A stretch of 64,000 nt of DNA. It comes from Azonexus sp. Lineage in GTDB: Bacteria; Pseudomonadota; Gammaproteobacteria; Burkholderiales; Rhodocyclaceae. Of this stretch, positions 57,381-64,000 are shown in pieces (positions within the stretch are counted from its first letter, which is position 1; the number at the start of each line of letters is the position of its first letter). The notes beneath the pieces were generated by a model that saw only the letters and a list, made by a program, of their open reading frames with translations, was not told the origin of the DNA and did not search any database. The translations under genes and the position numbers were made by a program. The stretch spans positions 1 to 64,000 of the forward strand of contig JAUYSK010000026.1 in the NCBI GenBank assembly GCA_030696345.1, given 5' to 3'.

Positions 57381-57438
57381 TCCCGGCATTTGACGCGGGT
57401 CAACATACCCCCATGATTTTTGGGGGATTTCCCACTAT

Positions 57439-57479
57439 TTGATGTGTGCTAAAGAAGCCCCGGGCCAGAGGCGTAGATT
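57439..57479 (+). promoter_or_regulatory. nap promoter 2: FNR-family-like site with -10 TAGATT
   Basis: TTGAT-GTGT-GCTAA at 57439-57452 repeats the divergent site found before napG. TAGATT (57474-57479) follows after 21 bases, against 22 in the first copy. The element lies 34-74 bases before napD in the 132-base gap after napH, so napDAB can be transcribed separately from napGH. Confidence 0.5.
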
Positions 57480-57512
57480 TCCTTCGCTGACATAAAACTG
57501 ACTGGGTATCGA

Positions 57513-57785
57513 ATGGGCGAAGTGATCTCTCCGGGCGTCAATATTTCCAGTGTGCTGCTTGGCGTTTCGCCGGGCGACCCAATGGGGGCCCGAGAGCATC
57601 TGCTGGCGATGGACGGCGTGGAGGTTCACGCCGTGGCCGAGGACGGCCGGATGATCGTGACCATCGAGACTCCATCCGAAGGTAGCACGGTCGAAATTTT
57701 TGAGGTGATCCGCCAGTTGCCGGGAGTGCTCTCGGCATCGCTGGTATTTCACCAGTACGAAACCGATCCAGATGAGGAGGTTTGA
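57513..57785 (+). CDS. napD: NapD chaperone
   Basis: The 90-residue ferredoxin-fold protein has the NapD patterns [37 protein letters not shown] and [15 protein letters not shown]. NapD binds the twin-arginine signal of NapA and delays its export until the molybdenum cofactor is inserted. The next gene is napA, one base after its stop; the tail gaggagg of napD doubles as the napA ribosome site. Confidence 0.94.
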   Translation: MGEVISPGVNISSVLLGVSPGDPMGAREHLLAMDGVEVHAVAEDGRMIVTIETPSEGSTVEIFEVIRQLPGVLSASLVFHQYETDPDEEV

Positions 57786-57786
57786 G

Positions 57787-60336
57787 ATGGTGGATATGAA
57801 ACTGACCCGGCGTGATTTCATCAAGAGCAATGCCGTTGCTGCGGCGGCGGCCACGGCTGGCATCAGCGTGCCGGGCCTTAGCCTGGCCCAGCAGAAGACC
57901 AATGATGGCGTGCGCTGGGACAAAGGTGTCTGCCGCTACTGTGGCACCGGTTGCGGCGTCCTGGTGGGCGTCAAGGAAGGCCGCATCGTGGCCACCCAGG
58001 GCGACCCGGATGCACCGGTCAATCGCGGCCTGAACTGTATCAAGGGCTATTTCCTCTCGAAAATCCAGTACGGCAAAGACCGCCTGACCTCGCCGATGTT
58101 GCGCATGAAGGACGGCAAGTACGACAAGACGGGCGACTTCAAACCGATCACCTGGACCCAGGCGCTCGACATCATGGAAGAGAAGTGCAAGGCCGCGCTC
58201 AAGGAAGGCGGGCCACGCAATATCGCCATGTTCGGCTCCGGCCAGTGGACGGTATGGGAAGGCTACGCCGCCGCCAAACTGTTCAAAGCCGGCTTCCGCT
58301 CCAATAACCTCGACCCCAATGCCCGCCACTGCATGGCTTCGGCCGTCGCCGGCTTCATGCGTACCTTCGGCATCGACGAGCCGATGGGTTGCTATGACGA
58401 CGCCGAGCACGCCGATGTCTTCGCGCTGTGGGGTGCGAACATGGCTGAGATGCACCCGATCCTGTGGTCGCGCATTACCGATCGCCGACTCAGTGCCAAG
58501 CACGTCAAGGTGCACGTGCTGTCCACTTTCAGCCACCGCTCCTGCGAACTGTCGGACAACACGCTGATTTTCAAGCCGCAGTCCGATCTGGCCATCCTTA
58601 ATTACATCTGCAACCACATTATTCAGACCGGTGCGGTCAACAAGGATTTTGTGGCCAAACACGTCAAGTTCGCCAAGGGTGTGACCGACATCGGCTACGG
58701 CCTGCGTCCGAATCACCCGCTGGAAAAGGTGGCCATGAACAACGGCTACCCGGGTGAAGAAGGCAAGCCGAAGGGCAACCCGAACAATTCGACGCCGATG
58801 ACTTTCGACGAGTTCGCCGCCTTCGTTTCCGAATACACACTGGACAAGGCGCACGAGATTTCCGGCGTGCCCAAGGAAAATCTGGAGGCGCTGGCCAAGG
58901 CCTACGCCGACCCTAAGGTCAAGGTGGTTTCCTATTGGACCATGGGCTTCAACCAGCACACCCGGGGCACCTGGGCGAACAACATGATCTACAACGTGCA
59001 CCTGCTGGTCGGCAAGATTTCCGAGCCGGGCAATGGGCCGTTCTCGCTGACTGGTCAGCCATCCGCCTGCGGCACGGCGCGCGAAGTCGGCACCTTTGCC
59101 CATCGCCTGCCGGCCGATATGGTGGTGATGAATCCCAAGCATCGCGAGCTATCGGAAAAGTTGTGGAAATTGCCGGCAGGCACCGTTCCCGACTGGATCG
59201 GTCTGCACGCCGTGGCGCAAAGCCGGGCGCTGAAGGATGGCAAGCTCGGTTTCTACTGGACCTCGACCACCAACAACATGCAGGCCGGGCCGAACATCAA
59301 CGATGAAATCTACCCGGGCTGGCGCAATCCCAAAGCCTTTGTGGTGGTTTCCGACGTCTACCCGACCGTTTCGGCCATGGCCTCCGACCTGATCCTGCCT
59401 TGTGCTATGTGGATGGAGAAGGAAGGCGCTTTCGGCAATGCCGAGCGTCGCACCCAGTTCTGGCGGCAGCAGGTCAAGGCACCGGGTGAGTCGAAGTCCG
59501 ATCTCTGGCAGTACATGGAGTTCTCGAAGCGCTTCAAGACCGACGAGGTATGGCCGGCCGATCTGCTCGACAAGAACCCGGAATACAAGGGCAAGACTCT
59601 GTACGAGGTGCTGTTTGCCAATGGCCAGGTCAACAAGTTCGGCCTGGACGAGCTGCAGAAGGTCAATGGCCAGGCGATCAAGGGCTATACCAACGACGAA
59701 TCGCAGGCCTTTGGCTTCTACGTTCAGAAGGGATTGTTCGAGGAATATGCCACCTTCGGTCGCGGCAAGGCCCACGATCTGGCTTTGTTCGATACCTACC
59801 ACCGCTCGCGCGGCCTGCGCTGGCCAGTGATTGATGGCAAGGAAACGCTGTGGCGCTTCCGCGAGGGCTACGACAGCTATGTACCAAAGGGCGAAAATAT
59901 CCGCTTCTACGGTTTTCCGGATGGCAAAGCGGTCGTTTATGGCCTGCCTTACCAGCCGGCAGCAGAAATGCCCGATGCTGACTTCGATCTCTGGTTATGT
60001 ACCGGGCGGGTTCTCGAACACTGGCACACCGGTTCAATGACCCGGCGCGTACCGGAGCTCTACAAGGCGATGCCCGATGCCGTGATCTACATGCACCCGG
60101 AGGATGCCAAGAAGCGTAGCCTGGCGCGCAATGATGTCGTCAAGGTCAGTACCCGGCGTGGCGAAATCCAGTTGCGGGTTGAAACCCGCGGTCGCAACAA
60201 GCCGCCGGTCGGGCTGGTCTTCGTGCCCTTCTTCGATGAGCATCGACTGGTCAACAAGCTGACGCTGGACGCGACTTGTCCGATCTCGAAAGAGACCGAC
60301 TTCAAGAAATGCGCCTGCAAGGTGGTCAAGGCATAG
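57787..60336 (+). CDS. napA: Periplasmic nitrate reductase catalytic subunit NapA
   Basis: The 849-residue molybdoenzyme has a twin-arginine signal ([20 protein letters not shown]), a [4Fe-4S] site (Cys49, Cys52, Cys56, Cys84) and the Mo-ligand Cys182 in [10 protein letters not shown], all as in NapA. It uses bis-MGD to reduce nitrate to nitrite in the periplasm. The ATG at 57787 has gaggagg at the right distance; an upstream in-frame ATG at 57772 lies before that ribosome site and is unlikely. A 117-base gap with a strong hairpin leads to napB. Confidence 0.97.
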   Translation: MVDMKLTRRDFIKSNAVAAAAATAGISVPGLSLAQQKTNDGVRWDKGVCRYCGTGCGVLVGVKEGRIVATQGDPDAPVNRGLNCIKGYFLSKIQYGKDRLTSPMLRMKDGKYDKTGDFKPITWTQALDIMEEKCKAALKEGGPRNIAMFGSGQWTVWEGYAAAKLFKAGFRSNNLDPNARHCMASAVAGFMRTFGIDEPMGCYDDAEHADVFALWGANMAEMHPILWSRITDRRLSAKHVKVHVLSTFSHRSCELSDNTLIFKPQSDLAILNYICNHIIQTGAVNKDFVAKHVKFAKGVTDIGYGLRPNHPLEKVAMNNGYPGEEGKPKGNPNNSTPMTFDEFAAFVSEYTLDKAHEISGVPKENLEALAKAYADPKVKVVSYWTMGFNQHTRGTWANNMIYNVHLLVGKISEPGNGPFSLTGQPSACGTAREVGTFAHRLPADMVVMNPKHRELSEKLWKLPAGTVPDWIGLHAVAQSRALKDGKLGFYWTSTTNNMQAGPNINDEIYPGWRNPKAFVVVSDVYPTVSAMASDLILPCAMWMEKEGAFGNAERRTQFWRQQVKAPGESKSDLWQYMEFSKRFKTDEVWPADLLDKNPEYKGKTLYEVLFANGQVNKFGLDELQKVNGQAIKGYTNDESQAFGFYVQKGLFEEYATFGRGKAHDLALFDTYHRSRGLRWPVIDGKETLWRFREGYDSYVPKGENIRFYGFPDGKAVVYGLPYQPAAEMPDADFDLWLCTGRVLEHWHTGSMTRRVPELYKAMPDAVIYMHPEDAKKRSLARNDVVKVSTRRGEIQLRVETRGRNKPPVGLVFVPFFDEHRLVNKLTLDATCPISKETDFKKCACKVVKA

Positions 60337-60356
60337 CGAAGGGAAAATCAGGAGGT

Positions 60357-60393
60357 GCCGGCGCGGGTGAGCGACAGGTTCACCGCTGCCGGC
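60357..60393 (+). other. Strong hairpin between napA and napB, with an overlapping tiny open frame
   Basis: gccggc/gccggc plus gcggtga-like inner pairing makes a long GC-rich stem (60357-60370 with 60380-60393) closed by a 9-base loop, 21 bases after the napA stop. No T-run follows, so it is more likely an mRNA stabiliser or processing site than a terminator. A GTG at 60367 opens an 18-codon frame ending at 60423, preceded by aggagg; translation of it is doubtful. Confidence 0.45.
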
Positions 60394-60453
60394 CCGGCCT
60401 TTGAATGGCCCGAATGGAAGTGATGATCGAGTATTAGAGGAGGAGCGCCCGAT

Positions 60454-60948
60454 ATGAAACAAACGCTAAAGACGATATTTGCCGTGCTGGCCGCCGCTGC
60501 TTGTTGGGCGGTTGCCTCGCCGGCAATTTCCGATGAGTCGCTGAAACCGATGCGCGGCGCCGACGTTGCTGCGGTCGACCAGGCTCCTGAGGCAAAAAAG
60601 TACGTTGGTGGCAAGCCTGGCGGCCAAGTGAAAGTGGGTCGCACATTTCGTGACCAACCGCCGGTGATTCCGCATGCTGTCGAGAACTTCGACGAAATCA
60701 CGCTGGAGGAAAATCAGTGCCTGACCTGCCATTCAGCAGCCACTTATCAGAAGAAAAAAGCCCCGAAGATTGGCGATAGCCATTTCCTTGATCGCGAAGG
60801 GCGTGTTCTTCCGGAAGCCTCGGCGCTTCGCCATAGCTGCGTCCAGTGCCATGTGGCGCAGGTTGATGCGCCACCGCTGGTTGAAAACAGTTTCAAGGGC
60901 GATATCGTCGCCGGCAAGGGCAGCGCTGCGGCCAAGAAAAAGAACTGA
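60454..60948 (+). CDS. napB: Diheme cytochrome c subunit NapB
   Basis: The 164-residue exported protein has a signal peptide (TIFAVLAAAACWAVASPA) and two heme-c sites, CLTCH at residues 89-93 and CVQCH at 129-133, with the NapB features PPVIPHAVENF and SHFLDREGRVL. It receives electrons from NapG/NapH and passes them to NapA. gaggagg lies 10-16 bases before its ATG. Confidence 0.95.
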   Translation: MKQTLKTIFAVLAAAACWAVASPAISDESLKPMRGADVAAVDQAPEAKKYVGGKPGGQVKVGRTFRDQPPVIPHAVENFDEITLEENQCLTCHSAATYQKKKAPKIGDSHFLDREGRVLPEASALRHSCVQCHVAQVDAPPLVENSFKGDIVAGKGSAAAKKKN

Positions 60949-60968
60949 TCAGGTAATTCGGAAAAACG

Positions 60969-60993
60969 AAGGGGAGCGTCAAGCTCCCCTTTT
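60969..60993. terminator. Bidirectional terminator between napB and rpoH
   Basis: aggggagc / gctcccct (perfect 8-base-pair stem, 5-base loop gtcaa) is followed by TTTT on the plus strand and by AAAAA-bordered T residues on the minus strand. It serves the convergent napB and rpoH genes. Confidence 0.85.
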
Positions 60994-61013
60994 CGATTGT
61001 GCGGCGATGGTTT

Positions 61014-61874
61014 TCAGGCAGCGACCAGAACGCCCTTCATCTTCTGCAGAGCCTTGACTTCAATCTGCCGGATGCGTTCGGCCGAGACGCCGAATTCGTC
61101 AGCCAGGTCGTGCAGGGTTGATGCCTCACCGTCATGCAACCAGCGGGTTTCGATGATCCGGCGGCTACGCGGGTCCAGCGCGCCCAGTGCTTCTTGCAGG
61201 CCTTCATTCTGCAGGCGGGCCAGCGCCTTGTTTTCCAGCACGCGGGTCGGTTCGTAGCGCGAGTCGGCCAAGTAATCAATCGGCGCAAAGACCTCGTCGC
61301 TGTCATCCGGGCTGCCTTCCAAAGCGAGGTCGCGGCCGGTGAGGCGAGTCTCCATTTCAACGACTTCAGATTGCTTGACGCCAAGACGGCTCGCGACTTC
61401 AGCGGCTTGCGTGCCGTTTAGTGTGTCAATGCCTTCGTAGCTGCTCTTCTGGCTGCGCAGGTTGAAGAACAATTTGCGCTGGGCCTTGGTTGTGGCGACT
61501 TTGACCAGACGCCAGTTTTTCAGGATGTACTCATGAATCTCGGCCTTGATCCAGTGCATGGCAAAGGAAACCAAGCGCACGCCACGCGTTTGATCGAAGC
61601 GTTTGACCGCCTTCATCAGGCCGATATTACCTTCCTGGATCAGGTCGGCATGTGGCAGACCGTAACCAAGGTAGCCGCGGGCGATGGAGATCACCAGACG
61701 CAGGTGTGAAAGCACAAGCTGGCGCGCCGCTTCCACATCACCATCATTGTGGAAACGCTCGGCCAGCCGGATTTCCTCAGTCTCGGTAAGCATTGGATAA
61801 CGGTTCGCTGCCTGAATATAGGCATCGATGTTTCCAACAGCTGACGGGATCGGGTAAGCCAAGGCGTGGGTCAT
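61014..61874 (-). CDS. rpoH: Heat-shock sigma factor RpoH (sigma-32)
   Basis: The 286-residue sigma-70-family protein has RpoH-specific features: region 1.2-2 ([66 protein letters not shown]), the RpoH box QRKLFFNLR, and the region 4 helix-turn-helix ([27 protein letters not shown]). It directs RNA polymerase to heat-shock promoters. A good gaggag ribosome site precedes the ATG, and a perfect CIRCE operator lies 36-62 bases upstream. Confidence 0.97.
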   Translation of the reverse strand: MTHALAYPIPSAVGNIDAYIQAANRYPMLTETEEIRLAERFHNDGDVEAARQLVLSHLRLVISIARGYLGYGLPHADLIQEGNIGLMKAVKRFDQTRGVRLVSFAMHWIKAEIHEYILKNWRLVKVATTKAQRKLFFNLRSQKSSYEGIDTLNGTQAAEVASRLGVKQSEVVEMETRLTGRDLALEGSPDDSDEVFAPIDYLADSRYEPTRVLENKALARLQNEGLQEALGALDPRSRRIIETRWLHDGEASTLHDLADEFGVSAERIRQIEVKALQKMKGVLVAA

Positions 61875-61909
61875 AGCGTAGTTATCCTCCTGCAGGTTTC
61901 AGTCCCATT

Positions 61910-61936
61910 TTAGCACTCGCTGCCTGTGAGTGCTAA
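61910..61936. promoter_or_regulatory. CIRCE element (HrcA operator) upstream of rpoH
   Basis: TTAGCACTC (61910-61918), nine bases, then GAGTGCTAA (61928-61936): an exact match to the CIRCE consensus. It lies 36 bases before the rpoH start on the minus strand, in the promoter/leader. HrcA repressor binding here would tie rpoH expression to free GroEL capacity. Confidence 0.88.
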
Positions 61937-61969
61937 CGCTGGAAAAAGTTTCCAGCGCAAAAATTTTTG
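61937..61969. promoter_or_regulatory. Two further perfect palindromes next to CIRCE
   Basis: CGCTGGAAA-AAG-TTTCCAGCG (61937-61957) is a perfect 9+3+9 dyad that begins where CIRCE ends, and CAAAAATTTTTG (61958-61969) is a perfect 12-base palindrome following it. Both lie in the rpoH promoter area and may be operators or a promoter-proximal structure. Confidence 0.5.
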
Positions 61970-62153
61970 TTCCGGGCAAAAAAGTCGAAAACTGCTTCTG
62001 CGCGGCGCTTAATGAAGAATTTATGCCTGAGGTTCGGTCAACACCGTGCGATAGCCCACATAGACAAGCAGCCAGTGACGAGTATTGCCGGTGTGAGCAA
62101 CGGAGCACTCAGGATTGTTGCCGTCGGTGCTGCCAAATATCGAGAGCAAAAGA

Positions 62154-62177
62154 AAAGCCCGGCATGAACCGGGCTTT
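62154..62177 (-). terminator. Terminator of the cold-shock gene
   Basis: aaagcccgg / ccgggcttt, a 9-base-pair stem with a 6-base loop, stands 26 bases after the stop of the minus-strand cold-shock gene; the minus strand continues in TTTTCTTTT, as expected for a rho-independent terminator. Confidence 0.85.
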
Positions 62178-62203
62178 CATCGTCAGAGTGGATCTGACCT
62201 GTA

Positions 62204-62407
62204 TTACACCGGCTGAATGTTGCTCGCCTGCAGACCCTTGGGGCCTGTTGTCACGTCAAAGCTGACTTTCTGGCCTTCGGTCAGGGTTTTGAAGCCGCTG
62301 GACTGAATTGCAGAGAAGTGGGCGAACAAGTCTTCGCCACCCTGGTCCGGTGTAATGAAACCAAAACCTTTTGAATCGTTAAACCATTTGACGGTACCTG
62401 TTGCCAT
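62204..62407 (-). CDS. Cold-shock protein (CspA family)
   Basis: The 67-residue protein [35 protein letters not shown]... has the RNA-binding motifs KGFGFI and DLFAHFSAI of the cold-shock domain. It acts as an RNA chaperone. I use the ATG at 62407, with ggag ten bases upstream, rather than the longer open frame. The 321 bases to the next gene probably include a long leader, as for other csp genes, but no cold-box is recognisable. Confidence 0.95.
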   Translation of the reverse strand: MATGTVKWFNDSKGFGFITPDQGGEDLFAHFSAIQSSGFKTLTEGQKVSFDVTTGPKGLQASNIQPV

Positions 62408-62728
62408 GCCTTGAATCTCCGAATAATTGACGGGGCCATGCCCCTGATAAAGGGCGATGATCAAGACAGCAAGGTACAGATGGGGCATTGCGCCGCATAA
62501 CTGCGGATACCAGACCAACCTACAAAAGCAGCACTTGAAAATCGCTGTGCTCACTATGCCTTGCATTGCCGCGAAGGACAAATGGTATTTGTCTGAAATG
62601 GCAGGGAATTTTGTGAAAATACGTCCTTTTTATACATTTTGTGCGATAGCCTGTTATTTTTCCTCCAGGCCTGAGTGAGTTTCGACTTTGCGATTCCATC
62701 AACAAAAATCAGATGCTTCGGACTCCGC
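62408..62728. other. Intergenic region cold-shock gene - gluQ
   Basis: No gene is seen in these 321 bases. AT-rich stretches (62590-62660) are probable promoter area for the divergent cold-shock gene; gtataaaaagg on the minus strand could include a -10. Small dyads (ccgca/tgcgg near 62493) are weak. Confidence 0.4.
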
Positions 62729-63640
62729 ATGAACAAATGCTACCGCGGGCGCTTCGCCCCGTCGCCGACCGGCCCGTTGCATTTTGGCTCGCTGGTTGCT
62801 GCCGTCGGCAGCTATCTTGATGCCCGGGCGCACGCGGGCGAGTGGCTGGTCCGGATGGAAGATATCGATACGCCACGCAACGTGCCGGGAGCGGCTGAAG
62901 GCATTCTTGCCACGCTGGAGGCCTATGGTTTCGAGTGGGATGGTCCGGTGCTCTGGCAGAGCCAGCGGCTGGCGGCTTACGCCGAAGCGCTGGCCCGTTT
63001 GCAGGTGGCTGGGCTGGCGTATGGCTGCGCCTGTTCGCGCAAGGAGATTGCTGATTCGACAACGCGTCCGGCCATTGACGGCGGGCTGGCCTACCCCGGC
63101 ACCTGCCGCAGTGGCCTGCCAGCCGGTCGGCAGGCAAGGGCGTGGCGGTTGCGGGTTGGCAACGAGGAGCTGGCTTTTGAGGATCGCCTGCAGGGACGTG
63201 TCGCCCAGCACCTTGAGCAAGATGTCGGCGACTTCGTGCTGTGCCGCGCTGACGGTCTTTTCGCCTATCAACTGGTTGCTGCGGTGGACGACCATTTTCT
63301 GGGTATTTCCGACATCGTCCGTGGCGCCGATCTGCTCGCTTCGACGCCGCGCCAGATCTGGCTACAGCGTTGTCTGGGTTTTGCCGAGCCGCGTTATGCG
63401 CATTTGCCGGTGGCGAGCAATGCTGCCGGTGAAAAGCTGTCGAAGCAGACGTTGGCGCCGCCACTGGCGGTCGAATCGGCTGCAGCTGAACTGGTGCGCG
63501 CCTTGCAGTTTCTCGGGCAGGCGGCGCCGGATGAATTGCGCCGGGCGCCGGTGGCCGAAGTCTGGGCCTGGGCCCGGGAGCGCTGGCGTTTTGCCGCTAT
63601 TCCAAGGGTGACTTCTGTTGTTCTGACGACTTCGGGGTAA
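62729..63640 (+). CDS. gluQ: Glutamyl-Q tRNA(Asp) synthetase
   Basis: The 303-residue protein matches the catalytic half of GluRS without an anticodon-binding domain: RGRFAPSPTGPLHFGSLVAAVGSYLDAR (HIGH-like HFGS), zinc-site cysteines in YGCACSRKEI and YPGTC, RGADLLASTPRQIWLQ and EKLSKQTLA (KMSKS-like). It attaches glutamate to queuosine-34 of tRNA-Asp. I start at the ATG at 62729 (MNKCYRGRFAPSPTG); the upstream open frame has no similarity. Its 3' end overlaps the convergent phospholipase D gene by 44 bases. Confidence 0.94.
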   Translation: MNKCYRGRFAPSPTGPLHFGSLVAAVGSYLDARAHAGEWLVRMEDIDTPRNVPGAAEGILATLEAYGFEWDGPVLWQSQRLAAYAEALARLQVAGLAYGCACSRKEIADSTTRPAIDGGLAYPGTCRSGLPAGRQARAWRLRVGNEELAFEDRLQGRVAQHLEQDVGDFVLCRADGLFAYQLVAAVDDHFLGISDIVRGADLLASTPRQIWLQRCLGFAEPRYAHLPVASNAAGEKLSKQTLAPPLAVESAAAELVRALQFLGQAAPDELRRAPVAEVWAWARERWRFAAIPRVTSVVLTTSG

Positions 63641-64000
63641 GGCCGGGTGTTTCCTCGCCAGCCTGCCAGTGCCTCGGCCCGTAGCCGGTGAGGCCGACCA
63701 TCAGGCGCACCAGGCCGTAACTCAGCCAGCGCATGAAGTGGGAGTGCCAGGGCTGGCGGCGGAGGTCTTCAGGGCTCATTTCGCGAGCGCCGCCGGACAT
63801 GGCGTCATGGATGCTGGCGCGCAACTCGCCGGCAAAAACGGCATCGCGCACCATCAAATTGGCTTCCTTGGCCAGCAGCAGGCTGAATGGGTCGATGTTG
63901 GACGAGCCGACGGTTGCCCATTGCCCGTCAATGACCGCCACTTTGGCATGCATGAAACTTTTTTCGTATTCGAAAATCCGTATGCCGTGCTCCATCGCCA
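63597..64000 (-). CDS. Cardiolipin synthase / phospholipase D-like protein (C-terminal part, cut by window edge)
   Basis: The C-terminal 134 residues are visible. They contain the second HKD-type motif in FMHAKVAVIDGQWATVGSSNIDPFSL and a following LAKEANLMVRDAVFAGELR segment, typical of ClsB-type cardiolipin synthases. Such enzymes join phosphatidyl groups at the inner membrane to make cardiolipin. The N-terminus and first HKD motif lie beyond base 64000. The stop at 63597 falls inside the end of gluQ on the other strand. Confidence 0.88.
   Translation of the reverse strand, partial: AMEHGIRIFEYEKSFMHAKVAVIDGQWATVGSSNIDPFSLLLAKEANLMVRDAVFAGELRASIHDAMSGGAREMSPEDLRRQPWHSHFMRWLSYGLVRLMVGLTGYGPRHWQAGEETPGLTPKSSEQQKSPLE

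Larger units (their letters stand above)
61875..62203. other. Intergenic region rpoH - cold-shock gene
   Basis: This 329-base gap holds the rpoH ribosome site, CIRCE and adjoining palindromes (61910-61969) and the cold-shock gene terminator (62154-62177). The stretch 61970-62150 shows no convincing gene: its short open frames lack ribosome sites and recognisable protein character. Confidence 0.6.

Noticed and set aside
1..64000. tRNA, rRNA, CRISPR, insertion sequences, prophage or defence island
   Set aside because: I found no tRNA-like T-loop contexts, no regularly spaced repeats, no transposase or integrase, and no defence gene cluster. The CHAT gene stands alone without CRISPR or NACHT partners.

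Overview
The window reads as chromosomal DNA of a betaproteobacterium, most likely of the Rhodocyclales (Dechloromonas/Azonexus-like). This is inferred from GC-rich codon use, gene orders (argS - SPOR protein - dsbA; gmk - rpoZ - spoT; kinase - PP2C - rph - rdgB - hemW), a periplasmic nitrate reductase cluster and a PEP-CTERM surface protein. I see no rRNA, tRNA, CRISPR array, insertion sequence or prophage. Nearly all the sequence is ordinary core genome, densely packed and often translationally coupled.

Region by region. 1-6.9 kb: an electron-transfer block (etfB, etfA, an acyl-CoA dehydrogenase, ETF-ubiquinone oxidoreductase) followed by a DUF485 - actP acetate uptake pair, closed by a clear terminator. 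7-10.4 kb: two small Arg-Arg-rich proteins, the ribosome rescue factor ArfB, a YgjP-like metalloprotein and a large FAD protein. 10.4-17.3 kb (minus strand): a CHASE-GGDEF diguanylate cyclase, a large exported TPR-CHAT protease-like protein, and dbpA with a coupled unknown partner. 17.4-23.2 kb: peptide deformylase, carboxylesterase, a DEDD exonuclease, YceH, a SIMPL protein, rhlE and pncC. 23.3-28.7 kb (minus): a DUF302 protein, a SWIM-SNF2 helicase and an ABC1/UbiB-type kinase. 28.9-36.6 kb (plus): a second diguanylate cyclase, a family-6 DNA glycosylase, argS, SPOR protein, dsbA, SDR, thiS, thiG, trmB. 36.6-45.1 kb: PEP-CTERM protein, rdgC, ychJ, a sigma-54 response regulator with its sensor kinase, a hybrid sensor kinase and yidB. 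45.1-49.5 kb (minus): the kinase/phosphatase - rph - rdgB - hemW operon. 49.6-55.5 kb: yicC, gmk, rpoZ, spoT, dadA, tatD. 55.6-60.9 kb: napG-napH-napD-napA-napB. 61-64 kb: rpoH, a cold-shock gene, gluQ and the end of a cardiolipin synthase-like gene.

The most interesting signals are regulatory. A perfect CIRCE element (TTAGCACTC-N9-GAGTGCTAA) lies just upstream of rpoH, followed by two further perfect palindromes, which suggests that HrcA represses the heat-shock sigma factor itself. The nap cluster carries two parallel promoters, one before napG and one before napD. Each has TTGAT-N4-GCTAA placed 21-22 bases before an identical TAGATT -10 hexamer, the geometry of a class II FNR-family promoter, but with an unusual right half-site. 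Perfect inverted repeats also precede the ubiB-like gene and the CHASE-GGDEF gene. A 29-30 base repeat follows two consecutive minus-strand genes. At the protein level, the exported TPR-CHAT protein, a PEP-CTERM protein with a thioester-domain-like Cys/Gln pair, and the dbpA partner protein deserve attention. I found no clearly new multi-gene system.
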